A DNA stretch of 64,000 nucleotides from Bombardia bombarda. Taxonomy: Eukaryota; Ascomycota; Sordariomycetes; Sordariales; Lasiosphaeriaceae. Within the stretch, counting starts at the first letter, position 1, and each line of letters begins with the position of its first letter. Where the stretch lies: contig JAULSR010000001.1 of NCBI GenBank assembly GCA_030512295.1, forward strand, positions 5,355,001 through 5,419,000, in the 5' to 3' direction. The notes under the pieces are model-generated. The model did not search any database, had not been told where the DNA came from, and worked only from the letters and a program-made list of their open reading frames with translations. The translations under genes and the position numbers were made by a program. Below are positions 45,379 to 58,300 of the stretch, in pieces.

Positions 45379-46809
45379 CTATAATCGTTCATACTCCTCA
45401 ATTTCTAACCTCCTCAGCATCTTCTGCTGCCCATGCGTCCTCGCATGGTTCAGTTGCCGCATTACATACTCATACGTCAACATGGTAACAGTCGCGGCCG
45501 GCACCGCGCGCATCATGTTGGTGCCCATACCGGCATAAAACGCCCTCCAGCCCTCCTCCCGCAGGATGGTGCGGAACGTTCGGCCGATTCCCCTATACTT
45601 GGGCTCCTGCGGGGTGTTACTCGTCGTCACGCTCCCGTTGGGCCCGGGCTCGTTCACCACGCCCCCGAGACCCTGCATGTACTCGTACCCCGGCACTGGC
45701 CGGCGCTGCGTCTGCAGTCTCGTACGGATCACTTCATGCGGGTACGTTGCGCTGCTCGCGAGGATTTTAGACAGCACTGAGGCGGATAGAATGCCGAGCC
45801 AGTGTGCCTTTTCGTCTTCGCCTGCGCCGGGCGCGCCGCCCATGGGTTTGCCGGTGAATTTGACCTTGAGGAACTCGTAGGCCGGGAACTGGACGGCCAC
45901 GTGGGTGAGGCCGAGGAGGGCCGGGGTAAGGCCGGAGTAGAAGGACAGAATACCTTCTGTGGTGTACATCTTGCGCGCTGCGTCTAGTGTGGACTTGTAG
46001 TGCCACGGCGCGGGGAGTGTCGGGCGGGATGTGGGTGTGTTGGCGCCCTTGGGGAAGAGGGAGAAGGCCGATCTGTTGTGTGACGAGGTTTGGGACATTA
46101 GCCTCGTTTTTATCACCCATATCGGGTTGGTGACAATAGTGCTGCTAGCACCAGCGATAATAGAGGACCAGAAGTTGATTGCGAATTGGTTTTCTACAGA
46201 AGTTCATATGTCAGCGTCAAGGAACAACAGCCTGCTCCAGAAATGTGGCTCCCGGCACCTACTGTAATATTGGCCCAACCATAACTTGCTCTTATTGTAT
46301 ACGGTGAACCACACGGCCCACGTCGGTAAGTAGCCCATTATGATGGGACCTAGCCCTCTGTACATGCCGCGAATACCTTCTTGCTTCCATATCACACTTG
46401 CGGTGCCTACCAAGCCTTCATAGACCTTGGCATGGCCCACATGCCGGCCCTTCTGCACCGCGGCGAAGCCGCCCTGGGCTTGCAGCTTGGTCTTTATGAC
46501 GTCCAGCGGGCAAGTAATGATGCCCGAGGTGAATCCTCCGATAGCGCCGGCAAGCGCATTGAACTGCGAGGTCGAGGCTCGGACAGCCCATCGCTCCACA
46601 AGGGTGAGCTGGTTGGGGTCTTTCATGCTCTCGTCGACTACCGCCGCCGTCGTCGGCGGCACGGCGCTTTCAGTTGAAGATAGGGCGCTAGTTGACTGGA
46701 GATAGGATGGGCGGGACCGAGGTAAGGCCACCCCATATTCGGCCGAGTCCTGTGTGGGCGATTCAGGCTGTCCTGGAGGAGGAGGAAGCTCGTGTTTGTT
46801 GTGAGACAT
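45379..46809 (-). CDS. Mitochondrial carrier, NAD+ transporter type (Yia6/Ndt-like)
   Basis: Six-helix inner mitochondrial membrane carrier, probably importing NAD+ or a related nucleotide. Two exons, 46263-46809 and 45379-46193 (69-nt intron), give 453 codons. About 75 disordered residues precede the carrier fold. The three signature motifs are CPLDVIKTK, NPIWVIKTR and YPHEVIRTR; Trp in place of the acidic residue in the second is characteristic of the NAD+/pyrimidine-nucleotide/folate/FAD carrier branch. RGLGPIIMGYLPTWAVWFTV resembles the Yia6/Yea6 group most closely. YYKNQFAINFW spans the splice. FAD/folate-type (Flx1) substrate specificity cannot be excluded from sequence alone. Divergent with Qcr7. 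Confidence 0.86.
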
Positions 46810-48047
46810 GCCGGCGCGAAGAGATGGTGAAGGATGTTCGCCAAGAGGGGCCTCTGCCCAGTCTCAGAGACCCCGGGTTTCCGTGCTGATTGAGATGCCC
46901 GTCGTCCTCTACAGAAAGATAAAAAAGGCTTGGACTGTTCATGGAAAAGGAAATTACGGAGAGAATGTGTCGTCGGTTTGCTTTTCTCGCGCCAGGCGTT
47001 GCCGGTGTGCGGGGAAGATTCCCGTGGCGTGCAGGCCAGAGGCCGTGACGTCGGGATCGCTGCTAGTGATTGTCACCGTCCATATAGGTTTCCTGGGTAG
47101 GTATATTAGGTTGGCGGATTCGATGGTTTTTTGTTCTTGTTTGAGCAGGTTTAACGAGACCCGCGCTGGGACTGGGGGGCGTATGCGCGGGAATCGTGAG
47201 TGGTTAGGTTTAAGGTATGTACCTAAGTAAGGTGAAGGAGAGTTGAAAGTGGAGGATCCTCAAAGGAAAATGTTCTTGGCGGCTTATGGAGCGATGCGGT
47301 GCCCGTGGTTTGTAGTGGCCGTAGCGGAGCGACGGTGAACGCTGAGCTCCGACCGCTATTCGCTGAATTGGAGGGCAGCGCAGGTGCCAACTATGTCACT
47401 GCCGGAAAGGGCTGGCTGGCTGGGCTGGATTGGGTGGGCCTATGGATGGCCTTCCCACGGCTCCCGGTCGCCGAGTCGCGTGCTACAAGCTTAAGACGAG
47501 ATACCGAGGATCGTGTGATTGTGCCTGCTGGTGAGCTCAGTTCCTTAGATCCGAGACCGCCCGAGTTGTTTCAAAGACGCAATGTGCTGATTGAGAGCCT
47601 CCTGGAGAGAAGTTATGGTCTTGGCCTGCAAAGTCTGGTGAGATTATCAGGTAAATCTAACTGATCTGGAAGTTTATCACTTATTCGCAATACGTAGACA
47701 GGTGCCACAAAGTTCAAGCAATTGCTGGGTGCTTCGATCCAATCCACTCATCCATCAAACCATCCATCCAGCAAGCGCATTCCGTCATTTCACGTCTTGG
47801 CACTCAGTTCTCTACAGGGGGGTGGTCAACGGGCGTTATCGCAGCTGGTCCGAGCGCAGTCCCATCTTGGCGCGATTTCTTTCCGCCCTAGTACCAAGGC
47901 TCAAGCTCCCCCAGCACCTCAGGCAGCCACGGCTTTTTTCGGCGAGAGCTTCGGACAACGTCTGATTTCGCGGCTTTTTGGCATCCCAGCGTCAATACCT
48001 CTCCAGCCCAATCCCCCCCCCCCCACAATCACACGTCTACCACCGTC
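46810..48047. promoter_or_regulatory. Divergent promoter of two mitochondrial genes
   Basis: 1238 nt between the start codons of the mitochondrial carrier and Qcr7. A C-run precedes the Qcr7 ATG. ORFs at 47299-47664 and 47722-48171 carry no recognisable motif. No clear regulatory element identified. Confidence 0.4.
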
Positions 48048-48486
48048 ATGGCTCCTCCGTCCCTGGCGCCCTTCATTCTCAAGCGGCCATGGCTGGCCAA
48101 GGCGCTGCTGCCTTTGTCCAATTGGTACAGCAACGCGGCCGGTTACCGTCAGCTTGGTCTTCGGTAAGTGACAACTCATGCTCGATGATGCCCTCGACTT
48201 TGCCAACACAAATGCGCAAACCTACAGCTTCGACGACCTCATCTCTGAGGAGGACGAGACCGTGCTCCACGCCCTCAAGCGCCTGCCCGCTAAGGAGAAC
48301 TACGACCGCGTCTTCCGCATCCGTCGTGCCACCCAGCTCAGCTTGACGCACAAGCTGCTCCCCAAGAACGAGTGGACCAAGGCCGAGGAGGACGTTCCCT
48401 ACCTTGCGCCATTGATCGCCGTTCTCGAGGCCGAGGCCAAGGAGAAGGCTGCCCTCGACAACCTCGAGATCATCAAGAGACACTAA
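48048..48486 (+). CDS. qcr7: Cytochrome bc1 complex subunit 7 (Qcr7/UQCRB)
   Basis: Matrix-facing subunit of respiratory complex III, needed for assembly with cytochrome b. Two exons, 48048-48163 and 48228-48486 (64-nt intron, donor GTAAGT), give 124 codons, the normal length. The product starts MAPPSLAPFILKRPWLAKAL and continues NAAGYRQLGLRFDDLISEE across the splice, then LKRLPAKENYDRVFRIRRA, THKLLPKNEWTKAEEDVPYL and the tail LEIIKRH. A longer open frame through the intron starts at a non-ATG codon and is not used. Confidence 0.96.
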
Positions 48487-50222
48487 GGCGCTACCCCTGT
48501 CACCCACCACCGCCCACCCGATCGATCCGACCAATACACGGCTCGAAGTAGCGAGCGCGCGATCAGGGAAGGAAAGCCTCGCGAGAAAACAAAAGAAAGA
48601 AATGCTGGGTCTAAGAAGCCATTGTATTATATGGGTTACGCCGCAGATGGATACCCATCCGCATTAGACTTTGGGGGAGGAAGGGGAGAGGATGGATGCT
48701 TGCCGTCAAGAAACCTAGACGGGCAGCACGCTATATGTGTATAGACTCTAAATTGCTCGCCCAATCAGGAAACCTCACTTTGCCTACTCTCCCATACGCG
48801 TAACCTTATACAAGTGAGTGCATGTAATATTCGTAGCTAGAACACGAAAGAAAGCGTGTCTAGATGATTCAATTAGCGTCACTTGTTCTGCACGATTGCC
48901 CATCGGGATCAATGAGCGACTTCACATTTGTAGCCCAGTACCTCGTCATGGGATTGAGAGAGATAGTTAGAAATGCGCAACGAACGAGGAGAAACACAGC
49001 ATGCAAGCCATTATTGTAGATTCCATAGTTCCCCCAAGCTTGTTCACCAAGCCCGAGAGAACACAGCGCCGGTGCCTCGGTTATCTCAGCAGAGAAACAG
49101 ACAGGTAAAGATATCGCGACAAAAACACTAGTTGAAAGTCACCTAAACACTGACCAATTTCTCTCTCTATCTAGCCCATAGCAACAGCACCAGACAGCTT
49201 AAGCTAACCCTCACACAGCCGACACATGAAATACACAGGTCATAGCCAGCGTTAGTTATCCGTGCATGCTATTCTTATCCTCCATGTACAAAACACTAAA
49301 CAACCAAGTGAGTTTGTGGACATGTATGTGCCGAACTGCTAAGTATATATAAATAGGCAATAGTAAGAATAGAAAGAAAAGCAAAGTGTCGAAGAACCAG
49401 TATTAATTCCTCGCGTCCCATCAACCAGCCAGCCCCCCATCCAACCACCACCATCATTCATTCACCAATTCACCAACATCACTCCCTGCCCAACCCTGCC
49501 CAGTTCAGTCTTCCTTTAACGCCCGATTCGTCTCTATGTCTCCCCAGCCACCTACCTCTGTCCCATAGCCTCTTCAGTCCCTCCATCCGTCTGTCTGTCT
49601 CAGGCCGACTGGCCGACACTCAACACCACCTAAGCCATCCTTCCCCAAACCAAACCAATCAAACAAGCACGCCCCGTCCCCTTTCTTCCATTTGTCCGCG
49701 ATTTAGTATAATATAAGAGTGAGTATGTGATGCATTGGTAGTAATGATGATGATGATGATGATGATGTGTGTGTAATCGTGGGTCTTGGTCTTTCGTACA
49801 GTACAATAAATGACAACACTGCTGCTGCTGGCTGCCGTGTATCCCCCAGTCGCCACAGCAAAATAAAAGCAAGCCAGAGAAAGTGCCAATCTCCTTCCCT
49901 CCTTCTTTCTTTCTTTCTGTCTTTCGTTCTGCCTTCTCTCAATTACCTAGAGGGAATCGAAAGAACAAGAAAAAGAAAAGAATTAAGCAACAAAAGCCAG
50001 CCCCAGTCCGAGCCTCCCAGATGCGTAAAAGAGCAAATAAGAGAGAGAGAGAGAAGGTAGGGAAAAGAAACCAGCCAGAATAAAAATAAAAAATAGCCGA
50101 GGCAGCAGCAGGCTAGACCTCCTGAATGGGTAGTAACCAAATTTCGTTATGTGCGTGCGTGCGCCGCGCCACGCCCTCCGCCTTTCAAATCAAAAAAAAA
50201 GAGGATTCATCCTTTTCTTTCT
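48487..50222. other. Intergenic region between convergent genes, with microsatellites
   Basis: 1736 nt between the 3' ends of Qcr7 and the Anp1-type gene. It holds an ATG/GAT trinucleotide run with a (GT)n tail (49744-49774), a (GA)n run (50041-50054) and C/T-rich tracts. Minus-strand ORFs over the trinucleotide run (poly-His/Ile) are repeat artefacts. Confidence 0.6.
49744..49774. repeat. (ATG)n microsatellite with (GT)n tail
   Basis: About eight ATG/GAT triplets followed directly by four GT steps. Probably in the 3' flank of the Anp1-type gene. Confidence 0.88.
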
Positions 50223-51801
50223 CTATAGGTTGCCGCCCTTTTCCTGTGTATCAATATGCCAGACGACGTAGTTTGGAAGACCGTATACTCCGTAGCCTGC
50301 CCTTTTGGCCATCTTGGCGAAGCCCTCAGTCTCCGCCTGGTTCTCAAAGGCATAGCATGGGAAGTTGATTCCTGGACATGTTTGTGAGCAAAAGTGAACT
50401 ACTCAGATGCAAAAGTGGGAGGTGTTTGCTGCTTACCAGATCTGTGGACATCTGCTTTGACAAGAATATTCACGCCGCCGATACCATCGAGCTCAATCTC
50501 CACGTCCTTGTCGTTGCGCCAGTCGCCCATTCTAGCCATGTAGGTGCGCCCGGTATCATACTGCTTGTAACCTATACGGGGGGGGAAGATTAAATCTGTT
50601 AAACTGACTTGTTTGAAGATTAACACATTAAATGACGTACCTTCAGCAAGGACGACATCCTTGTCTAAGCTGGCCGCCAATTTGCGGCCCTTATCAGACT
50701 CGATCCAGGAGTTGTAGTCAACTATTTCACGATTAGCTGGCTGAACATTTCCGAGAAATTATCAGGGAAGGGGGGGGCTAGACATACATCTTCCTTCGAT
50801 ATCGTGGCCGTCCTTGTACCGATGGAACCAAATATCTGCACCGGGTTAGCAGTGTTCAGCCCAGTGATTCTGTAGAAGGGAGCTGTTTCATACTGGGCAC
50901 GAGAATGTCTCGGTTATGGGTGATGAAGTCCTCGAGGATCTTCGTGGGGCTGTCTATGATATCTACGTCTCTCCAGTACACCCACGAATGTTCAGGCTTA
51001 AGCGCTGTCGCTAAAAGGTAGTTGCGCGCCTTGCCCATGGCCTTGCGCCGGGGTCCCTGAGCGGCAAAGCCGTGGCGCTCGTCCACGCTCATGCCCAGCT
51101 TGAAGTCAAAGTCCTTCTCGACGATCATGGCGCTTCGGAAGGGAACCTTGTCCGTGCGTGTCTGGGTGCGATCGAGTTCGGCGGCGAGGACGGCGAGGGT
51201 CTCGTCGGTGGAGTCGCCGACGAGGAAGGCGAGGTCGATTAGCTCATGGGGGTACGTGAGCTCGCTGATTAGCTCAAAATACTTGGAGATGTATTGCGAG
51301 GCGTCTTTGAGGGGCGTGAGGATGAGAACACGCTCCTTGCTGGATACGGCCTTGGTGGTGGACTTGATGGGGTTCAGGTCGACGCGGGTGATGGTCGACG
51401 AGTTGACTTCTATCGGGGCGTGGTGGTTGAAGACTATGGGCGTGTGAAGATGTGCGGCCCATGACTGTTGCTCGTTGAGCGACATCTCCATGGGGGTTTT
51501 GGATGGTCCCCAGCAGTAGAAACTATTATTCATTGGGGGTACATGTCAGACTTTTGGCTCGCGCGGGCAGGGTGAGGCGAAGCAAGGCAAGGTAGGTAAG
51601 CCGGGGGGCGAACAGGACAACGACGAACCTTTGCATCTCAGACGCGGACGAGCTGATGCCACGCCATAGTAATAGTATGGCACCTGTGATGGCTACCAAG
51701 ACCAGGAATCGTGTCTTGGTCAAGATGGCCCATAATGCCCTCGTAGGCGGGAGCTGTGATCTGGCCGCCCTCCAGCTGACGCTGCCTTTGGGAAGAAGCA
51801 T
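50223..51801 (-). CDS. Golgi alpha-mannosyltransferase, Anp1/Mnn9/Van1 family (GT62), closest to Anp1
   Basis: Type II Golgi membrane enzyme of the mannan polymerase complexes that extend N-glycan outer chains on cell-wall mannoproteins. Six exons (51629-51801, 50894-51522, 50788-50835, 50641-50721, 50437-50571, 50223-50371) give 404 codons, all phases closing. A short Arg-containing cytosolic tail is followed by the anchor FLVLVAITGAILLLW (about residues 31-47). The GT62 domain has RVLILTPLKDASQYISKYF, LAFLVGDSTDETL, the metal-binding region SWVYWRDVDIIDSPTKIL (D-V-D), NIWFHRYKDGHDIEG, FDYNSWIESDKGRKLA and INFPCYAFENQAETEGFAK, ending VVWHIDTQEKGGNL. Assignment to Anp1 rather than Van1 or Mnn9 is tentative. 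Confidence 0.9.
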
Positions 51802-54140
51802 GGTCGAGGTCTCCGGGTGGCCCTCGGCACCACCCTAGATGATCTGTGATGGTTCGGGGATCGAGAAAAGGAGAGGATCGTCGGCGTCTGCGGTGAGGAT
51901 GCAACGCGTGAATGCGGTCAATTGTCGTCGGTCGTGAAGGTGAAATGGAAGATAGGAGGGGGCACCGCCTGATACGAAGAGTAGGCGAGAATTTTCGGGG
52001 GTGGCGCCTAGCGTCGACGACGTGGTGAATTGACGAAAAAGCGCACGTTGACGTAGTCTCGTCTTATTAATAAGGTGGTGTAGTGAGAATTGAATCGAGG
52101 AACGGCCGGCCCTCGTTGGTGTCGTCGGTTGCACGTTGTGCGGTCGCGTTTTCCTAGCTCCAAAGTAAGTGACAGTTGGAGGTTGTCTATAGTGAAGGAA
52201 TGAGGGCTGATGAGACTTTCCCCCAGTCGTGGTGCTTCCAGGCCTGGCGTGGGTGCTGTTGGCCAAAACCAGGACGGGACGCCTGCAGTCGCTGCAGAGG
52301 TGTGTCCTTAGGTCGCCTTTGGTTTAGGGGATAGCCTATCAGGGGGCAGGGGTCGGGGTACGTCAAGGGGTGGCCCGCTTTTGGCACAGCCAAGTCCACT
52401 GATTAATTTGTGGTGTGCATCGCGCTCCGCATCCAGCATCCACAGCAATCAATCCAATCCGGCCTTTGCAGTCGAGCTCTGCGCGCGCTTACCTTGCAAA
52501 TCGTGTTTGTTCAATTTGCAAGGCTGGGATAAAAACAGACGCCTACCTAGGGACTGTGCTCGTCGAGTCGCTATAGCCTCATTTTCTCTCTTGAAATGCC
52601 GTCTTGTCACGAGCTACGGTTACCTCGTGCGGGCCGTGTGTCGATGGCTTAACAAATTCGGCTGGAAGCGAGACGATCTCGAAGTGCCCTGCGAGGGTGC
52701 TCTCATTTCTCGCCAGGATACCTTGATAGGATTCTGCAATTCCCCAAGCCAATGAGCCGAGACCTGTCTTTATGCGTTGGGCGGGGATAGCGGTTCCAGG
52801 AATCGTCAGGAACCACCAGGGACCAGCATGATTACGGAGACCCAGAACCCCTGGGTCGCTGGCCAGTGGCAATATTGTTGGTGTCTTGGACCTGGACTGA
52901 AGCGTCTAAATATGACCGTGCGATGTGGTTACCCTCGCAGCTCAACTCTACAAAATAGGCGCGTTTCACAGCGTCGGAAGCTATCGAGTCAAGCGACCCC
53001 CGCTGTCCCCCATTGCACCTCGTTGCACCTCGTTGTACCACCGTTGCGAACAAACACAACGACTGTTGGAGGGAATTCGTAGAGAGAATAATCCATTGCC
53101 GTCAGCCGTCAGCCTCCAGCCACACTAAGTAAACACACGCAGCACTGTCTATATAGTCCCCGTTGAGCCAGGAGCCTATGACAGTCGGCAGCACGCGTGC
53201 ACACGCCATGAAGGTACACGCGTCGCATCTTGGTCCCCTAATCACATCCCCACGAGCACTTCCCAGAAAATATCTGCTGCCTTGGCGATCTTTCGGCAGC
53301 CCCATTACCAAAGTTACAAGGTCGATAGCATGATATTTCCAAGGGTTTCACTGGCCCCCAAGGACCTGGAATGCTCCCAACTTTTTACTTCGAGCAGCAA
53401 GTTTAATGGCCTGGCTGCTGTTATTCATATTGAGCTACCGCCTTGAGCCGCCGTCGACCTTGATGCCGACCTATGGGCCGCTGTGCCATATGTTATCTGC
53501 AAGAGTAACCTACTGTACCCCCACCAACGGTGAGATGCCCCTAATGCCGACGGATGGGATGGCAGCTTCCCGTCTCCCGGAATTATAGCTCTAGCTCCGG
53601 GCCACGTGAGCTGGCGACACAGGCGTTCCCCAATCCGTGATGACAGTTCCAGGGCATGCTAATCAGTCGGGTAGGCTGTGTTGCCGGGACAGAGGGTTGC
53701 CGGGACAGAGGCAGATCCCTTTCTGTTGTTTCCTTCTCTCTTTTCTACTGGACTTTGCAAGGCGGACGGTCATTCCAGTGAATATACCTTCTTTCTTTCT
53801 TGAAGAACTTCGTCACCCCCAAAGAAGTCGTGATTTTATCAAGAGATGAAATAGTAGCTTCAGACTATACGAGCATCACAAGTTACCTTGCGTATCACAA
53901 CCGCCCGAATTGTCTCAACGGCGTCATTTTTTTCGACTCAAGTTCTACAAGCACCAGTTAATGCCGGCACCGTCTGCAAAGCTTCATCGGGTCCGTTATT
54001 ACGCACCACATATAACAAGAATCGGACCAATTCATCCATTAATATAGCAACTATCATCGGCGAGCTATTCTCAAGCGGCCAAAACTCACATATCGCGGCC
54101 AGCAAGGTCGAACCGCTCGTTAATACAACCACTCACTCAA
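51802..54140. other. Intergenic region upstream of two divergent genes
   Basis: 2.3 kb between the Anp1-type and Mag1-type starts. ORFs up to 143 codons (51835-52266, minus) have no recognisable motif. A 15-nt direct repeat TTGCCGGGACAGAGG occurs twice near 53679-53710, and GCACCTCGTT twice near 53015-53035. No gene identified. Confidence 0.5.
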
Positions 54141-55373
54141 ATGTCGTTACGTAAATCGGCACGTCTAAGTGCCCTAGCCAGCACGAGAAAGGTTGCCGAG
54201 CTCATGCCTCCACCACCCTCACCTGCTAAATCCAAGGGCAAACCTCGAAAAAGGAAAGCAGCCGACATCAACGCCGATATACCGGCCCCGCTACCGGAAG
54301 CCCCGTCAACCCCACAGAAACGCCGGGCCCGACCCCAAACCCCGCCACCCCCGCCAGCAACCCCGACGCCGAGCGCCGTGCGCCTGATAGCCGAGGGTGT
54401 GCATGCAAACGCATCACCACGGAGGAAGCCCAGATCAGCAGCGGTGAACCGGCTGGCAGACCCCAGCAGGTCCAACGCGACTCTACTGTCCCCGCAGACA
54501 TCCCGCATCGTCGCCCCCAAGCCAGTCGAGGCCGTCTCGCCGTCCAAAGTGCCGCGCATCCAGTCCAGGACCACCACCGCCAACCTCCTCCAAGAGGCCT
54601 GTGCCCATCTCATAAAAGTGGACGAGCGCATGCGGCCGCTCATTGCGAAGCACACCTGTGAGATATTCTCCCCCGAGGGACTAGCCGAGCAGATCGACCC
54701 CTTCGAGGCACTGGTTAGCAGTATCATCTCCCAGCAGGTCAGCGGCGCGGCCGCCAAAGCCATCAAGGGCCGGTTTGTCGCTTTGTTCAACACCAACGAG
54801 GACGACAGTGGTAACAATGCCAAGGAAGAAAACGGCAAGACAGGGCCAGTCGCCCCAGTCGAGACACTCGGCGAGAGCAAAGATGGCAACAACAATACTA
54901 CCACCCGGCACTTCCCCCACCCGTCCCAGGTCGCCACGACCTCGATCGAGACGCTCCGCACGGCGGGCCTCTCCCAGCGCAAGGCCGAGTACGTTACGGG
55001 CATCGCGGAAAAGTTCATGTCGGGCGACCTGACGACCGAGATGCTGGCCAACGCGCCCTACGAGGAGCTCGTCGAGAAGCTGGTGGCGGTGCGCGGGCTC
55101 GGCCGCTGGAGTGTCGAGATGTTTGCCTGCTTCGCGCTCAAGCGCATGGACGTCTTCTCGCTGGGCGACCTGGGCGTGCAGCGCGGTATGGCGGCCTTTG
55201 TCGGCCGCGACGTGGCCAAGCTCAAGGGCAAAGGGGGCAAGTGGAAGTACATGACGGAGAGCGATATGGAGGAGATTAGCGACAGGTTTAGGCCGTATAG
55301 GAGTCTGTTTATGTGGTATATGTGGCGGGTGACGGAGGAGACGGGGACGGATGTTAGTACGTTGGAGAAGTGA
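54141..55373 (+). CDS. mag1: DNA-3-methyladenine glycosylase, Mag1/AlkA type (HhH-GPD)
   Basis: Base-excision repair enzyme that removes alkylated purines; nuclear. One exon of 410 codons from ATG 54141. The first 150 residues are basic and Pro-rich (MSLRKSARLSAL, then KSKGKPRKRK), a plausible nuclear targeting region. The catalytic domain has FEALVSSIISQQVSGAAAKA, an acidic insert, TAGLSQRKAEYVTGIAEKF, the helix-hairpin-helix VEKLVAVRGLGRWSVEMF and the catalytic Asp in DVFSLGDLGVQRGMA. FRPYRSLFMWYMWRV closes the fold. The insert between the two halves (about 40 Asn/Glu/Asp/Thr-rich residues) is longer than in yeast Mag1 and probably disordered. Confidence 0.94.
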   Translation: MSLRKSARLSALASTRKVAELMPPPPSPAKSKGKPRKRKAADINADIPAPLPEAPSTPQKRRARPQTPPPPPATPTPSAVRLIAEGVHANASPRRKPRSAAVNRLADPSRSNATLLSPQTSRIVAPKPVEAVSPSKVPRIQSRTTTANLLQEACAHLIKVDERMRPLIAKHTCEIFSPEGLAEQIDPFEALVSSIISQQVSGAAAKAIKGRFVALFNTNEDDSGNNAKEENGKTGPVAPVETLGESKDGNNNTTTRHFPHPSQVATTSIETLRTAGLSQRKAEYVTGIAEKFMSGDLTTEMLANAPYEELVEKLVAVRGLGRWSVEMFACFALKRMDVFSLGDLGVQRGMAAFVGRDVAKLKGKGGKWKYMTESDMEEISDRFRPYRSLFMWYMWRVTEETGTDVSTLEK

Positions 55374-58300
55374 GGGTGTTGATGTTGTTGTTTTTCGGAG
55401 GGTAGGGTAGGGGTGTTGTGTGTTTATTTTGGGTTGGACATTGTGCTATGTAGACTTGTTGTGCGTGCTAGACCCTATGAATTCATCGCGATACGTAGTA
55501 TAACCATCATGCGGTGATTCCCATGTTTGTGCTCGGGGAATGAAGAAGAAACAAACACATGCGCTGTCACGTAAGTTTCCTATCTGCCACCTGCACGGGG
55601 CCGGCGACTGACATGACACGGCAACTCGTCAGCATCAGATAGAACAGGCTCTTTTCGTCCCTTTCTTCCGATTATGTAACGACGTTTATCTCATTCACCT
55701 ACCAGGCATGCATGTGGGCGTGCGCGACAGCACGGTGTCAGTGGCTCTTGCATGTTTATTATCTGTTCATCTCCTCTCAACGTCTCTACTACCATCCTCG
55801 GATACTCGGGAGTTTCATTTTGTGTGCGTACGGTATATTGATGTCAGACCACCACTTTCACTTTCGGTTCCAAGCGATCGTCTCCCGCCGGTGGCTGGAG
55901 AATGATTTTCCTATATAACCTCGGGAACATGCATGCATATATGCATCATGCAGCTTGCGAAATCTAGCTCTTGCTCAAAACAAAACGTTGTTTTCTATGT
56001 GATATGCTGGGTGTGCAGCAACCAGCGTGGCAGTCAGTCCAAGTGATAAGGTTCTGAAGAATGGATTCAGGCGCCAATGAATGATTTCAGTATTCTGTGA
56101 TGTACTGGAACAAGCAGCTGGTATGTTAAAACACGGGATGTTTCCGGCAGCAACAATGCCACTAGAGAAGAAACAAAAAGTGAAATACATGATATAGAGC
56201 AGACTCTAACACATTGTAGGTATTATGGCTGATTACAACAGCCATTCCGTTGCTGGTTGAAAATATAGCATGTTTCACTGATACAGGATGGAAAAAGAGG
56301 ACGAGGGGCCTGGTTGGAGGAGGAGGCGTTCACTTGTGATTGAAACATTTTTCTGCCCGGGACCACACACAGGGGGCGGCGGCCCATCGCATCATGTTAT
56401 CCGCACCCGCCCGCGGGTGCATAATAATGACTTATTAACGCTGCTTAATCACTTTGTTATTTACCGTTCGCCTTCAACAATGCGAGCCATGGCTTGCTGC
56501 TAGGGAAGTCTAGTTTTGTCTTGTTCCCAAACAGGATTTCACCTGTTGTTGCTTACCGGCAGTAGCGGCAATTGACATGTGACATGATAGAACAAGGACA
56601 AAAGGGGCTGAGCACAGAGAGATAATCAGCGACTTGGCCGTAGTACCTGTGATGATAAACAAAACAAACTGCAAAGCTGCAAGCATTTGGGGGTTTGCGG
56701 GGGCCGCTAGAGTAGGGGAAAAGGGGCTGGTGTTTGATATCCTGTCGCAGATCGTAAAAAAGGTACGACGAAGGGAAAATCCCAAGGCACGATGACGACA
56801 GTGTTTTGAGGGGGCTTGGGGGGTCGGATAAAAAAAGTATGGAATAGAACAAGGAAAACAAGAGAAAAAGTGTCTGGAATGCCGTTGCTATTTAGGTCTT
56901 ATTCCAGGGTTCATCTGTAGTGGATATTCAGACGTTGAAGAAGAAAATTGGGTATTTGGCTTTCCGTATCCTACCTAAACCAAGCGCTGCTCCCTGAGTA
57001 CGTAGCGCAGTTGGCGGTAAATAAGGTAAAAAGGGGTCTCATTCATGAACGGCAATCGAAATGATTCATCGCACGAGGAATCTTTGGATGGCAGATCCCG
57101 GGAAACCATGGTGGCTATGCACCTCGGATGATGTGCTGGTGCTGCCGCCGTCGCCTTTCAACCCGTTTGTTTTCTGTCGCCACCTGCTCGCCCAAGGGAC
57201 ACAAGCTTGACCAGGAACAATGCCAGAAAACTCTGATTAGACTCTGTTCATGTCGCTTGTATCCCGTAGCCGGCGACGGATTTAGCACAGATGGATAGGG
57301 AATAATCCTAGGAAAGCCTGGCAATGCGGGGTGGTCCAGTAGTACGCCCGACGAGAGAGCGTGGCAGGTTTGGCATCCAGCTGGCAAGACCTTACACAAT
57401 GGAATGCAGAGTTCCTTCAAGTAACAAACGAGAGCCTGTCATAACTCAGAGTCAGGAGTCAGGACCTCCCATGACCATGACAGTTCGCATATGTATGCAA
57501 TGTCGTTGACATAACAGAGCCCCCAAGCTCTGAATTGACTTTAGCTTATGTGGAGGAGTGTTCAAAGTTGTGATGAACAAGCAGCTTTCTCCAAATGCCC
57601 GTGTCAGAAACCGATGCGGGCGTGAACGTAACCATCAGGTACTTCTTGTTGATGATAAGAGAACCAACCCATATCCGCGCCCATTTTGCACCAGCCCAGG
57701 CGGTAACAGGTTGGAAGGTCGGGCAACCAGACCAGCGACGCTGCACGCACAAATCAAGCCGCACATGCGGACATGGCGCACATGGTTGGCTACTGCTCTC
57801 ACAAAGGCTGGAGGGGAGACGCGTTACATTGTAGATCGCGATGGACGATTCCAATCACGGACAAAAAGAAACTGTCGCGCCCACGAGCGTCTGGCCAATC
57901 CCCAGAATGGATAGTGTGTGGTCCAAGTTGCATCACTCCATTCAGTGGTGTTTCTCGTGTTTCGTATGACGGGTTGTCTGTGACCTTCCTATGGACAATG
58001 AGCGTGCTATCGAGAGGGTTCGTAATTGTCCCTCACACCCGTCTCGTTCCCGTCACAGGGAGCCCGTCACAGGGAGCCCGTCCCAGTTGCCGGGCAGTCA
58101 TCCAGTAGGGGGTAAAGTACGCTGTGTGTGGGACACTAGAACAAAGTGATGACGGAGTGTTGCAAGGGCGTCAAAGTGTCACCGACAAACTCTTCGGTAC
58201 CTAGGTAGCTCGGGCATTGAACGCACGTCAGTTGTGTAATGAGAGACAACGACCGTGACTGACAGGCCAACATGATGACCATGATGCACCGGGTGGCTTC

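Noticed and set aside
49630..49942. Overlapping minus-strand ORFs with poly-His or poly-Ile
   Set aside because: Translations of the ATG/GAT microsatellite in different frames.
54137..55051. 304-codon minus-strand ORF opposite the Mag1-type gene
   Set aside because: Antisense shadow rich in Ser/Leu/Ala, no motif; the plus-strand glycosylase is complete.
57558..57914. 118-codon plus-strand ORF in the long gap before Ecm33
   Set aside because: No motif, no splice partners, ordinary composition for a random open frame.
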